From Cyclostephanos tholiformis (lineage: Eukaryota; Bacillariophyta; Thalassiosirophyceae; Thalassiosirales; Thalassiosiraceae), in contig JALLPB010000723.1 of the NCBI GenBank assembly GCA_036939975.1, positions 1-13,398 on the forward strand: DNA of 13,398 nucleotides, in the 5' to 3' direction. Below are positions 1 to 8,721 of the stretch, in pieces. The notes under the pieces are model-generated. The model saw nothing but the letters and a program-made list of their open reading frames with translations. It made no database searches and was not told where the DNA came from. Both the position numbers and the translations under genes were made by a program. Each line of letters begins with the position of its first letter. The stretch's first letter is position 1.

Positions 1-651
1 ACGCTGGATGATGGCGGTCGTGGGGAGGGGGGGACAATGTTTACGTTTGTCTGAAAATAATGACATATACTCGTTTTTAAAAAATGTCATCAGGTATTCT
101 TCTTGCTCGATGTCTCTGCACTCTGCGCAATTGTGACAGACAATAGAACCCTTCGGTTGAATCGTCACAAGACGCAGTAGATACATTTATTCCAGGGCGA
201 GTGTATGTGAGAGTGATTTCCATTGCCATGAAATATAATCTTTATTTTGTCAAATCGATCTTTTTTTTCGACGAAACCACTGTTGTTTGTTCACGTGCGC
301 TCGTTATCTACTCGGTATTCAAAGTCACTCTTTACAATTAACGGAATAAATACTTCCAGGGGCAATTATTCGGCCAGTACACCCCTGCCATCTCTAGGAA
401 CTCAATGCTCCATTATCTACAAACAACTTTGTCTATCGATTCATTTTCCTTTATATATATATATATAAATATATATTTCATTGTGATTGATATTATTCTC
501 TCACTTCACGTCGCTTAGTAACCACGAATCGTCCAACGAAAATATATCTCCCGCACTCTCATCAATCATCATTTCCCCCCCCCCCCCAACCCTGCGTGTG
601 TCACCAGAAAAACGTAAAGGCAGGACGCACTACTTCCGTTCCCCTACTCGC
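1..651. other. Intergenic region with simple repeats
   Basis: I see no convincing gene here; the short open frames have no recognisable protein features. The region holds a G7 run at 27-33, a TA-rich microsatellite at about 452-476 and a C13 run at 575-587. The C13 run reads as G13 on the minus strand and lies 64 nt beyond the stop codon of the dehydratase gene that ends at 652, so it may belong to that gene's 3' end. Confidence 0.6.
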
Positions 652-1142
652 CTAGCCCCGCCGGTCAGAGAGCAACAGAGATTCATACTCGTTCATCTTC
701 GTGGCCATTTCAACGTCCTGGGGATCGATTGTACGTCGAAGGAAAATTGGACGTCAGTTTGTCGTATGGTATGATCCACGACTAGGTTGAACGAGAGACT
801 TACATTCGTTGACAGTCCTTTACAATCGTGCGTTGTCAGGACAACCTCCACTCGATTATAAATATTGGACCACTCCGGATGGTGATTCATCTCCTCGGCC
901 AGTATCGCCACTTTCCCCATGAAGTCCCACGCCTGTTTGAAGTCGACGAAGTGAAACGTCTTCTTTATGGCATCCCGTTCCGGCAGTAACAACTTCCACC
1001 CACCATCGCATCCCCCCCCCCCGCGCGTGAGGAGCCGTTCGAGGGAGGCGGATCGCTGCTCGGGCGTAAGAACCGTCGGAGCGAATGTCGACGATGTCAT
1101 GCATCGCGTCGCCCTCGCTGCGACCACATTTCGCAGCGTCAT
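652..1142 (-). CDS. Pterin-4a-carbinolamine dehydratase (PCD/DCoH), two exons
   Basis: The enzyme dehydrates 4a-hydroxytetrahydrobiopterin, the pterin recycling step that supports aromatic amino acid hydroxylases. Exon 1 is 1142-804 and exon 2 is 717-652, giving about 134 residues. The family signature is clear: E84, then H87-H88-P89, Y95, H105-D106 and KGLSTN at the exon end, so the paired and third catalytic histidines are present. Without splicing the frame loses family resemblance after KGLSTN. Splicing GTAAGT to CCCCAG restores the expected continuation beginning [12 protein letters not shown] and a TAG stop. The first ATG in frame is at 1142; the frame stays open upstream but without ATG, so an extra 5' exon is possible. 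Residues 1-14 are basic and lack acidic residues, which fits a mitochondrial presequence (inference). A G11 run within exon 1 encodes part of a Gly-rich stretch at residues 41-44. Confidence 0.9.
718..803 (-). other. 86-nt spliceosomal intron in the PCD gene
   Basis: The donor GTAAGT begins at 803 and the acceptor CCCCAG ends at 718 on the minus strand. The intron is phase 0: it follows the AAT codon of KGLSTN and precedes the GAC codon of DVEMA. The pterin dehydratase alignment requires this removal, because the conserved Asp after GLSTN appears only in exon 2. Its length is typical of compact protist genomes. It is the only intron I can support in the window. Confidence 0.88.
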
Positions 1143-1376
1143 CTCTCTTGCTCCTGCGTTTTTCGACACTGCCTCTTGTAGTATTCCAGCTTCGATTATG
1201 GCGGGAAAGACTGGTGATCGACTATTGATTCCTACTTTTTTTCTCTACGCGAGTCGTGGATGAATCCACAACCAGGTCGCGACTCCTATTCACTCTCTCC
1301 CCCTCTCCAATTTTTTCCAAAAAAAACACCCCCGAGCCCCACACCAACACCCAAACCTTAACTCACGTCATTCATC
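1143..1376. promoter_or_regulatory. Divergent intergenic promoter, PCD / MBF1
   Basis: The start codons of the two divergent genes are 234 bp apart, so both promoters must lie here or overlap the first exons. The MBF1-proximal half is pyrimidine- and A-rich, with an A8 run at about 1319-1326 close to the MBF1 start. I see no convincing TATA box. The assignment rests on gene orientation only. Confidence 0.5.
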
Positions 1377-1889
1377 ATGCCGAACACCACCATCCAAACC
1401 GGTCAGGACTGGGGGACCGTCGACGTCGGTCGGGCCTCTGCATCCCGAGTCGCCGTCCCGAAGTCGGCCGCGGGAGTCGCTCGGATGAAGGCATTGGGCC
1501 TCGTGTCCACCGAGAAGAAATTCGGCGCCGGGTCCAACTCCTCCGCCCACAGCGGATCCGCGATCAACGCGCGCAAGATCGAGGAATCGGACGATTTGAA
1601 GTTGAAGAAGGTCGACGCATCCCTGAGCAAGGCGATACAGCAGGCGCGGATGGCGAAGAAGATGACCCAGAAGGACCTGGCGACGAAGATCAACGAGAAG
1701 CCCCAGGTCGTTGCGGAGTACGAGAATGGGAAGGCCGTGCCGAACGGACAGATCATCGTCAAGATCGAGAAAGAATTGGGAGTGAGGCTGCCTAGGCCGG
1801 GGAAGAAGCCCGTGGAGAAGAAGCCGAGCGCGGCGGTGGGGGCCGTGAGGGCTGGCGTCGTGGCAGGGGGTCCGCCCAAGAGGAGGTGA
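1377..1889 (+). CDS. MBF1: Multiprotein-bridging factor 1 (MBF1/EDF1)
   Basis: MBF1 is a conserved eukaryotic and archaeal coactivator that bridges TBP and bZIP-type activators; in yeast it also acts on collided ribosomes to prevent frameshifting. This 170-residue intronless protein has the expected architecture. An N-terminal MBF1 region at residues 8-75 includes QDWGTVDVGR and the conserved KKFGAGSN. An XRE/Cro-type helix-turn-helix follows at about residues 83-138, with IQQARMAKKMTQKDLATKIN and the VVAEYENGKAVPN segment. The C-terminus is a basic, Ala/Gly-rich tail ending in PPKRR, more extended than the short basic tail of animal EDF1. The ATG at 1377 fits the family N-terminus (WGTVDVG at residues 12-18) and no upstream extension is needed. 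It diverges from the PCD gene. Confidence 0.96.
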   Translation: MPNTTIQTGQDWGTVDVGRASASRVAVPKSAAGVARMKALGLVSTEKKFGAGSNSSAHSGSAINARKIEESDDLKLKKVDASLSKAIQQARMAKKMTQKDLATKINEKPQVVAEYENGKAVPNGQIIVKIEKELGVRLPRPGKKPVEKKPSAAVGAVRAGVVAGGPPKRR

Positions 1890-2238
1890 TGGACGAATAT
1901 AATGTTCGAGATTGGAGAGATATGATGCGTATAAATGAGAGGGTACGAAACGACGAAAGGGGATGATGAACAAATACCTTCATGTTTGATGCGTGTGTGG
2001 GAGAGGGGGGGGTGGGAGGCTTGGGAGTGCGATTGTCTGAGAGCTCCGTTATTTTCCCTTTGTCAGAATCAGAACGGTTGTTAGTGTACTACCACTAGAG
2101 AGAATCTATTGAGAATCCATCAAATCCAGCAAGGATGCAGATAAATAGATTTGTCGAAAAAATTAAAAAAATATTTACTTTCGCACCAGCAAAATCGTTT
2201 CCCAAGTGATTTTTACAAAGCTTGGCATCTTCAGATCA
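1890..2238. other. Intergenic, MBF1 3' region with G-tracts
   Basis: No gene is seen. The segment at about 1998-2027 contains GGG, G8 (2005-2012), GGG and GGG separated by short spacers, giving G-quadruplex potential on the MBF1 sense strand. It starts 115 nt after the MBF1 stop. The rest is AT-rich, with A-runs around 2156-2170. Confidence 0.55.
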
Positions 2239-2760
2239 ATGCAGAAACATAACATTGTCAGGATTGTTTTCCCCTTGTGTCGTGGCGTCAGGGCTACGAA
2301 ATGCGGAGCTAGTGCGGATCAGCTTCCAGCCACAACCGGAAAGACGTGTATGTCGCAGAAGTCCGGGCGACTCAAGTGCCCATCGAATTCTCGAACGACC
2401 AAGGTTCTACTTCCAAACCAAAACACAAAACGTCAATATCGAACATTTGACTCGGATGTTGCGAGCTATCGCAATTTAGCGAGAGATCTTGCCGCTGAGT
2501 TAATACTCTGCCAACGTCAAAGCCGGGGTGGCAAGTGTGAGAGGGGCTATTTCAGTGGCTTGGTCAAAGTAATGAACGCGAAGGCGCCTGCTTTGGATAT
2601 CAAGGATTACGATATCTACAACAGGATTCGCAAAGTCAAGGGACGAAGGGAAAGAAGGAAATGCTCGAGCCTCTTTATTGATACATTCAAGGAATGTACC
2701 GATTGCTATTGTCGGTGGGAGGCTGACATTGCGGCAGCTATCATTCTCCCCGCGAAGTAA
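2239..2760 (+). CDS. Unrecognised open reading frame, possible element-derived protein
   Basis: An ATG at 2239 opens a frame of 173 codons ending in TAA. I do not recognise the family. The product is basic and rich in Cys (a CTDCYC cluster near the C-terminus). A central region reads ERGYFSGLVKVMNAKAPALD followed by IKDYDIYNRIRKVKGRRERR. This resembles in style the Arg/Lys-rich helical segments I associate with transposon-encoded reading frames in diatom genomes, but that is a weak memory-based comparison. The frame could be a single exon, a degraded fragment or chance. Its base composition is less GC-rich than the neighbouring MBF1 and WD40 genes, which argues against an ordinary host gene. 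Confidence 0.35.
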   Translation: MQKHNIVRIVFPLCRGVRATKCGASADQLPATTGKTCMSQKSGRLKCPSNSRTTKVLLPNQNTKRQYRTFDSDVASYRNLARDLAAELILCQRQSRGGKCERGYFSGLVKVMNAKAPALDIKDYDIYNRIRKVKGRRERRKCSSLFIDTFKECTDCYCRWEADIAAAIILPAK

Positions 2761-3105
2761 GATACAGCTGCGCCCGTGACCTAATGAGGAGCCGTTAGGA
2801 TATATGCAAAAGGTCCTTGTCAGAATTAATCCAGATGTCGTGTCTACTCGAACACTAAACTATATATTACAAATAGTACTAAACATTGTTGTCTTCCCCG
2901 CCAACACCCCCACACCCACCCCTTAATAATATTCTAAATATGTAGCTCCAAATCGTTGACAGGCTCCTCTCTTTACCGCGAAACTCGCCATCCTCCCCTC
3001 CCAGTTCTCCCCCGTGCCTTACCCCCCCCCCCTCCCCCTCCATCTCTTCCGTCCTCCGCAAAAAAACGCCACCCGCAATATATCTATGTATACATATCGT
3101 TTCAA
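2761..3105. other. Intergenic, WD40 3' region with G-tracts on the minus strand
   Basis: No gene is seen. A pyrimidine-rich block from about 2978 to 3057 contains C11 at 3022-3032 plus several C4-C5 runs. Read in the sense of the WD40 gene it is a dense series of G-runs starting about 50 nt past the stop codon, and could form a G-quadruplex. The part nearer 2761 is plain mixed sequence. Confidence 0.55.
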
Positions 3106-4242
3106 TCATACTCGCAATATTTGCAACTTGTCCGTGAACGCTATGCTCACCCAATCGGGCTGACTGCTGCTCCACTGCAAGTTATTAACCTCCCCCTCGG
3201 CATTGTACGCTAATATCGGATCCTCGACGGGCCTCTTGCTCATGCCGCTGATGTCCCATATCAGCGCCTGACAATCGTCGCCGGCCGTGCATATATGGCA
3301 GGAACTGTGAGGCGCCCAGGCAACGGCGTTGACGCAACCGGCGTGACCGCCGAGCATCGCCACCGGCCTGCACGGCTGACGTATGTCGAGTATGATAGTG
3401 AATTGCGAATCGACCATGAACGTCGCGAGGTAATTAGGATCCTGCCTATTCCATTCCAATCTCAATAGCGGTTCCAGATTCGGGGTCTCGTACACGATGG
3501 TCGAATGCTCGAGGCTGCGCAGATCGAACAATCTCACCGATCCGTCGGCGCCAACGCTCGCGAAGACGTCGGTACCCCTCGAGAATGCCAAGTCGAATAC
3601 CTCCTTGTCGTGCGCTATCACCTGCGTCCTTACCATTTCGGCATTTATGTCCCACAGAGTGCAGGTGGTATCGATGGAACTCGTGACGATCATGCTCGGA
3701 TCGTACTCGTTCCAATCGAACGACGTCAGGGGCGAGCAGTACTCGCTGTTGCGATTGTTATTTATCAATAACGCCTCGCGCTTGTGCGATAGCGATCCAT
3801 CCCCGCATGTCCCGTCCTCGCTCACCGACCACAACCGGAGGTAATCGCCGGTGGTCGCCAGTAGGTCCCGTCCGCCGAGGTTCCCCCCCCCCGAACCCGA
3901 CGCCATCGACGTCGATGCCGACTTGCCACCGCCGCCGCCGCCGCCGCCGTTGTTCTCCGGACACCACAGTATCTTCGTGCACGGATACGGATGCTCGATG
4001 TCGCACGCGCTATATATGACCATCGACTCCGGCGTCTCGTCGTAATCGTTCGAGCACGGATGTCGTCCCTCGTACCTCGTGCGCAGTACCTGGACGGCAT
4101 TGCTGTACTGCTCGACGTACGATCCGATCGCGAGTCGGAATTGCGACATGGCGTCGATGCGATTGCTCCAAGCAAGGGAGAATACCGTCCACGGCGCCGT
4201 GTAGGTGTATATCTCCTTGCGTTGCTGCGGCGAATCCATCAT
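3106..4242 (-). CDS. WD40-repeat protein of the DCAF7/LWD/TTG1 family
   Basis: DCAF7 (WDR68) and its plant relatives LWD1 and TTG1 are WD40 scaffolds that bind kinases such as DYRK1A, CUL4-DDB1 ligases or MYB-bHLH complexes. This intronless 378-residue protein aligns almost end to end by eye with that family. It has RKEIYTYTAPWTVFSLAWS at 8-26, DLLATTGDYLRLW at 126-138, LTSFDWNEYDPSMIVTSSID at 172-191, IAHDKEVFDLAFS at 209-221, FASVGADGSVRLFD at 227-240 and WAPHSSCHICTAGDD at 309-323. The C-terminus LQILRV closely matches the family's usual LEILRV. The blade after TCTLWDI is short, as in plants rather than animals. An insertion at residues 97-124, Gly-rich (G8) and Ser-rich, extends a loop and is partly encoded by a GCC repeat and a G10 run. 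The ATG at 4242 is followed at once by a second ATG codon. Confidence 0.95.
   Translation of the reverse strand: MMDSPQQRKEIYTYTAPWTVFSLAWSNRIDAMSQFRLAIGSYVEQYSNAVQVLRTRYEGRHPCSNDYDETPESMVIYSACDIEHPYPCTKILWCPENNGGGGGGGGKSASTSMASGSGGGNLGGRDLLATTGDYLRLWSVSEDGTCGDGSLSHKREALLINNNRNSEYCSPLTSFDWNEYDPSMIVTSSIDTTCTLWDINAEMVRTQVIAHDKEVFDLAFSRGTDVFASVGADGSVRLFDLRSLEHSTIVYETPNLEPLLRLEWNRQDPNYLATFMVDSQFTIILDIRQPCRPVAMLGGHAGCVNAVAWAPHSSCHICTAGDDCQALIWDISGMSKRPVEDPILAYNAEGEVNNLQWSSSQPDWVSIAFTDKLQILRV
3928..3949. repeat. (GCC)n trinucleotide repeat coding for polyglycine
   Basis: A run of about seven GCC/CCG triplets on the plus strand reads as GGC glycine codons on the minus strand. It encodes residues 99-106 of the WD40 protein, in a loop insertion absent from the animal and plant relatives. 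Length polymorphism would change only the loop length. Confidence 0.85.
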
Positions 4243-5273
4243 AATTTATGTTTTAAGTTTTGGTTTTTCTTGTGGAGCTATACTGCGGGCAACTCTCCCA
4301 AGAGTCTTGAAAACCGACTTTGTGGGGGGGGTCTGGAAAATGGACTTTTTCTTTTGCCCCCCCCCCCCAAACATCTCTGCAGGCAACCATCCCAAAAATA
4401 GTCTTGGTTCAACCCACCTAAACTACACTATAAAACAGAACACCACCATTGTGGGGCCGCTCACCGGGTCTACCGGCATGGCTAATGTAATAAATAGCCG
4501 CCCCCCCCCCCGGAGACCTCTTCAGAGATGAGCTGATCTAATCAATTATGGGAATTGACAAAGAAAATAATTTTGTTAAGGCATCTATTATTTTATCGTA
4601 GATTTTTACTTCCTCCGAACTGGATCGCCCCCAAATCGATCAAATACCACTCCCCTGCGCTCCTCACCGGTCACATGTTCTATCGCATGCACCCTCATTC
4701 GAGATCGCGTGTATTTGGTTGGTTGTTGAGTTGATTCGTCGATTGGCGGCCACTTAAAGCCATGACGAATTTTGTTTTATTTATTTTGTTGTCCCTTTAT
4801 TTGACTGCCAAAACAGTGTGAAGGCGCCCCCCCCCCCCATCATTATCGACCTGCACCCCGTCTCCCCCAACTAGTATACCCTATCGCCCAGACCGACTTT
4901 TGATTGGTTGTTGTGTCACTCCATTCACTGGAGGCCACCTAAAACCAAGGCCCTGTCCCTCACTCTAGGTATTTTCATTTTTCCATCACTCTATTCGACC
5001 CCCCTAAACAATGGGTAAAAAACCTCCCACAAACGTTCGGCCCCAGTCGCGTCTCCTTATCGATTCCTTCACCCACTGCCGACACTATCTTTAGGTTGGT
5101 TGTTGAGTACTCGTCGAGTGGCGGCCACCAAGTTCAAAATCGGCCGAGACGAGAGTAATTATATTATTACTACCGACCAATTTACATTGGGTATTGGAGA
5201 TATTAATATAATTAATGAGACTGAACACGCTATCGTACTCTGCAGTGGCTTGGATCCGGAGAGGAAAATGCTT
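4243..5273. other. Gene-free, low-complexity region upstream of the WD40 gene
   Basis: I find no gene. The stretch holds G8 at 4324-4331, C12 at 4357-4368, C11 at 4501-4511 and C12 at 4827-4838. A short imperfect direct repeat, GCAACTCTCCCA..AGTCTTG at about 4289-4309 and GCAACCATCCCA..AGTCTTG at about 4383-4405, brackets the first two runs. A diverged array of about 187-bp units occupies the second half. The promoter of the WD40 gene should be in the first few hundred bases, but I see no clear core element. Confidence 0.55.
4715..5128 (+). repeat. Diverged tandem array, about 187-bp period, three core copies
   Basis: Three copies of a core of about 40 bp lie in the same orientation. Each starts with (G)GTTGGTTGTTG or GATTGGTTGTTG and ends with GGCCAC followed by A/C-rich sequence. 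The GGCCAC ends fall at 4753, 4938 and 5128, giving spacings of 185 and 190 bp. Downstream of the first two copies similarity continues weakly: TATTTGAC at about 4797 matches CTATTCGAC at about 4991. This fits an old tandem duplication rather than three independent sites. Confidence 0.6.
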
Positions 5274-6745
5274 TCAAGAAGTGGCTGTGGCGTGATGACG
5301 TGGAAATAAGGAGTCACGCCAGCTGACATCCTTCCGCATGGGCATGAGGGGTACAGAGACTAACAGCTCACTAGTAGTCATGCGTAACAATACTTTTGTA
5401 CTGGTAGACTGTGGTCCAACACACTTCCGTGGAGAGGGTTTGGTCTGCTTAGTTTTGTCCAGGTGGGGTCGAGTCGTCAATGGAATGTTGGAATAAATTG
5501 GTTGGAGAGGAGTGAAAGGAAGATCTTCAGAGTAATTCTCAGAACAGTTCATCAGAAAAGACCTGAATAAACGAAATTTGGAACCTTGAAGAGGTTTCGT
5601 GAGAATGTCAGCCCACATTTGTTCTGTTGGACAATATTGGAGAGTCAATTCAGCAGAGTTGTTATAGTGACGAATGTAGAGGTATTTGGCTTTGATGCGT
5701 TTTGTTCTTTTTGAGTTGGAGACATAATCATTTTTGGCAAGGGAAAGGGTGCTCATGTTATCTTGGAAGATGGTATTATTAGAAATTGTGTATCCTTGAA
5801 CCGCAAGGAAGTTTCGGGTCCAAAGAATGTCTCCAGATTTGTCATAGAGGCCGATGAGTTCGCTTTCAGTAGAGCTCTTGGAAGGGATTTTCTGTTTGTT
5901 TGAAGAACTTGTCGTTGCGCCTTTGCCGAAAGTAAGGAGACTTCCGGTTTGTCCCTTCCAATCATCATGGGTTTGATGTGAAGCATCAAAGTACCAGACT
6001 AATGTCGTTAGAGAGTGGAAGATGGCATGTTGTACCGAGGTATTTATGAACCCACTTGAGCTTACCCCAAACATCTTCGTCAGGAGATTTTTTAACATGT
6101 GTAGTAAGGAAAGCAACTGTAGTTTGGATATCATGTCTCACACGGGAAAGAAAAAGTAGTTGAGCTGTCGTATGGTGGAAGGGTGGAAGGCTCTCGCTTG
6201 TTCTTTAGGAAGGAGTTTGGCATCAGTAACAGGTTGTACTGTGAAAAGGTGATCAGCAGCTGGAGAAGTATTATTTCCCGTCACTCTTGTCCATGTAAGG
6301 AATCATGTCTAAGTTAACTGAACCACCATGAGAAAAATCAATGTTCATTCGAAGGTAATTGCAGGTATATTCACAAGTTGCTTTCAATTTTTGTCAGGAG
6401 TATTATAGCGCCATGATAGCCATGCCAGAAATTTAGATACAACATTCTTGTCAATATGGCCAAGGAGGAGGTCATCGACATGCCAGCAGATGGTAGTTGA
6501 TTACTTTTGATCATTTTATTAGCAACACATGGGTCATAGGGATTGATGATGAAACCTATTGATAGAAGATCAGCAATGAGTTTTCGATAGAAAAGTAAAG
6601 CACTTGTCATCATGCCATACACTGCTTTTTCCAGTTGAACATATAGGACAGATTTACCTTTCCAATATGTTGTGATGTACTTTTGATAGATGTTGGGAGC
6701 AACTTTGATCATAAGTTTGGCAAGGATCCCATCAAGACACATAAA
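5274..6745 (-). pseudogene. Ty1/copia retrotransposon pol remnant (reverse transcriptase and RNase H)
   Basis: The remnant reads on the minus strand. The RT part begins FMCLDGILAKLM directly next to position 6746, and continues through KSVLYVQLEKAVYGMM and INPYDPCVANK. A frame change follows, so the active-site motif WHVDD (6485-6471) lies in another frame. The segment joining RT to RNase H needs at least two more frame changes; it contains a YLRMNIDFSHGG stretch and an HDIQTTVAFLTTHV stretch. The RNase H part is in one frame, with all four expected acidic positions: YFDAS (5987), STESE (5867), FQDN (5762) and ADILTKPLQG (5609). No gag, protease or integrase and no LTR pair were found. The element is dead by frameshift and truncation. 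Base composition is AT-richer than the host genes. Confidence 0.85.
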
Positions 6746-6758
6746 GCTGTGATTTTTT
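6746..6758 (+). repeat. Left terminal inverted repeat of the Harbinger-like element
   Basis: GCTGTGATTTTTT matches the complement of 10314-10326 perfectly over 13 bp. Beyond it the two ends diverge, but both contain TACGCA-type subterminal motifs. Part of the match is a T-run, so the informative portion is short; support comes from its position flanking the two transposon genes. Confidence 0.65.
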
Positions 6759-7156
6759 GTGCCAATACGCAGGTACGCAGATATGCAATTCACATGTGCA
6801 AAGGTTTTTTGTTTGCGGGTGTTCTTTTGCGTATTTGTTGTGCAGACACCAGGATTTTTCACTACTGATGCACAGATACGCATACAAATTGACCATTTTT
6901 TTATTTGTGTATCTTTTAGCAAGGCTATTTGCATGCAGATATGAGGGCCTTTATCCATGCCATTTTGGGGGTGGCACAAATACACAGACGCTAAAAAATT
7001 GCTCTATTTTTGGCTAAAAATCGCCAAATAGGCGTCCATCAACGAGGAAGATCCAACTCAACTCTCTCTCTTGTGATATCTTCCGCTGCACTGCTGGCTC
7101 TCCATCATCGCTATCATCATGGCTCCCCCCCCCATGACTTCCTTGGTCTCTCTGAC

Positions 7157-8520
7157 ATGTCTTCTGGGTTCCTTGAGGACATCCGTGTTGATTTCACTGC
7201 CGAGTTTGACTTTAGGGCTGAATTCGCTGAGTTGGATATTGATGATCCTTGGTCAGCATTGGAGTCGCCCGATTCAGTCTCTGGGTTATTCTCTGGCTCA
7301 GAGTCTCCGTGCTGGTGTCAGCATAGGCATCACCGTAGGCGTCGGGTGAGTCGCCAGTATCGTGTTGAGAGTGTCAAGACCTCCTGCTGGTACTTGAATT
7401 TTCTCGAGCCGAGGAGTGTTCGAGAATTAACTTACAAGCTTTCTTTCTTGGATAGGTTTGACAAATTTTGCCATTGGTTTCGGATGCCACTGACCAAGGT
7501 GGATCAATTGGTGGATATATTCATCAACCGCCGCTATGTTCAGCCGTCTTGTTCTTTCTCTTGCCGAGGCAAGTTTTGTGAGCACATAGAGTTGTTGGTG
7601 ATGTCGTTGCTCTACCTTCTTGGTTCTGGCACCGCTTTTCACTCATGTCGGGCAGTGTGCAAGATCTCGACATCCGAGATTTGTAAGTTTTTTTTATTCC
7701 TTGATGCATTCTATGATATGCGGGATGAGTACATTCAGCTTCCGGCTGACATGGCCACGTTGAACAAGGTTTCAGCCTGCTACAAATCTGTTGGGTTGCC
7801 TGGTGCCTGCGGTTCCATGGATGTTGTCCACTTGAAGTGGTCTAAATATCCTGCAGGGGATTTTAATAGAACCAAGGGGAAGGAGAGCTACCCAACTCTG
7901 GCTTTTCAATGCATCATTGACTACCACAGGCGCATCCTTGGCATGTATGGTTCCCAGTTTGGATCAAATAATGACAAACACATCGTGAAAATAGACACGA
8001 ACGTTGCCAAGATTCGCAATGGGTGGTTCAAGGATGTTTAGTGGAGGTACTAATCGTGAGGGTAGGATCAGGCACGAGAGAGGTGCGTATCTTATCTGCG
8101 ACAATGGGTATTTGCGCTGGCCCGAAACAATTCCTCCTTACGTAGGTGAACCAAGCTCCATGGTTGAGGGATATTTCTCATCTAACTTGGAGAGTGTGCG
8201 CAAGGATGTCATTTGGTATTTTGAAGAAGCGTTGGAAGATTTTGAATGGCGGATTTCAGTTCCACAACATCCAGATTTGCAAGAAGATCTTCGTCACATG
8301 TGCGTGCCTTCACAACTTTCTCAATGATGAGCCGGTTTGTTACAATGTTCGTGTTGGAAGGGGGTATCCAATTGGTAACGATGGGATTTGGTTAAATGGG
8401 CCATCTGCACCTGTGGATAATGAAAAAAATCATTTCCTTGCAACTAAATTTGGTAAGCGTCGGTCAATTCTAGCAAACCATATTCATGTATTCCGAAAGT
8501 TAGGGGGATTTCCAGTGTAA
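7157..8520 (+). pseudogene. PIF/Harbinger DDE transposase, broken by frameshifts
   Basis: The frame is open from 6995 but the first in-frame ATG is at 7157. The conserved catalytic core is unmistakable. The first Asp is in GACGSMDVVHLKW (codon at 7820), followed by YPAGDFNRTKGKESYP, FGSNNDKHIVKID and IRNGWFKDV. A TAG at 8039-8041 ends this frame and the core resumes in a second frame with ERGAYLICDNGYLRWP (second Asp codon at 8100) and EGYFSSNLESVRKDV. After 8210 the family sequence moves to a third frame, FGILKKRWKILNGGF, then CACLHNFLND, ending at 8520. The catalytic Glu normally found between KDV and FGILKKR is missing, consistent with a deletion of about 8 nt. With a stop, two frameshifts and no third acidic residue, it encodes no active enzyme. 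The N-terminal part is poorly conserved. Confidence 0.88.
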
Positions 8521-8721
8521 TTTTACTGACTAGTAGTGATTGATGTAGTTAATTAAATATCTAATTATGTCCCATCACAATTAAAGCACTGTCCTATTCT
8601 TCTTCTTTGATACTATCCTTGTCATCGTCGTTTCCATCATGGTTGGGATCTGCATCCAGGGGAGCTGCGATAGAAGTTGGTGCAGTCGAAATCATACCGG
8701 GCATCTTGTTGATAAGTGCAA

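Noticed and set aside
247..774. Two short plus-strand frames in the first 800 bp
   Set aside because: Low-complexity products; the second overlaps the real exon 2 of PCD on the other strand.
1143..1169. Start of PCD at 1169
   Set aside because: The codon there is GTG, not ATG; the first in-frame ATG is at 1142.
1368..1973. Long antisense frame over MBF1
   Set aside because: It is a shadow of the GC-rich MBF1 coding region; the product has no family features, while MBF1 is unmistakable on the plus strand.
5100..5309. Short frame next to the copia remnant
   Set aside because: It begins with TTG rather than ATG, overlaps the 187-bp repeat core, and shows no recognisable motif.
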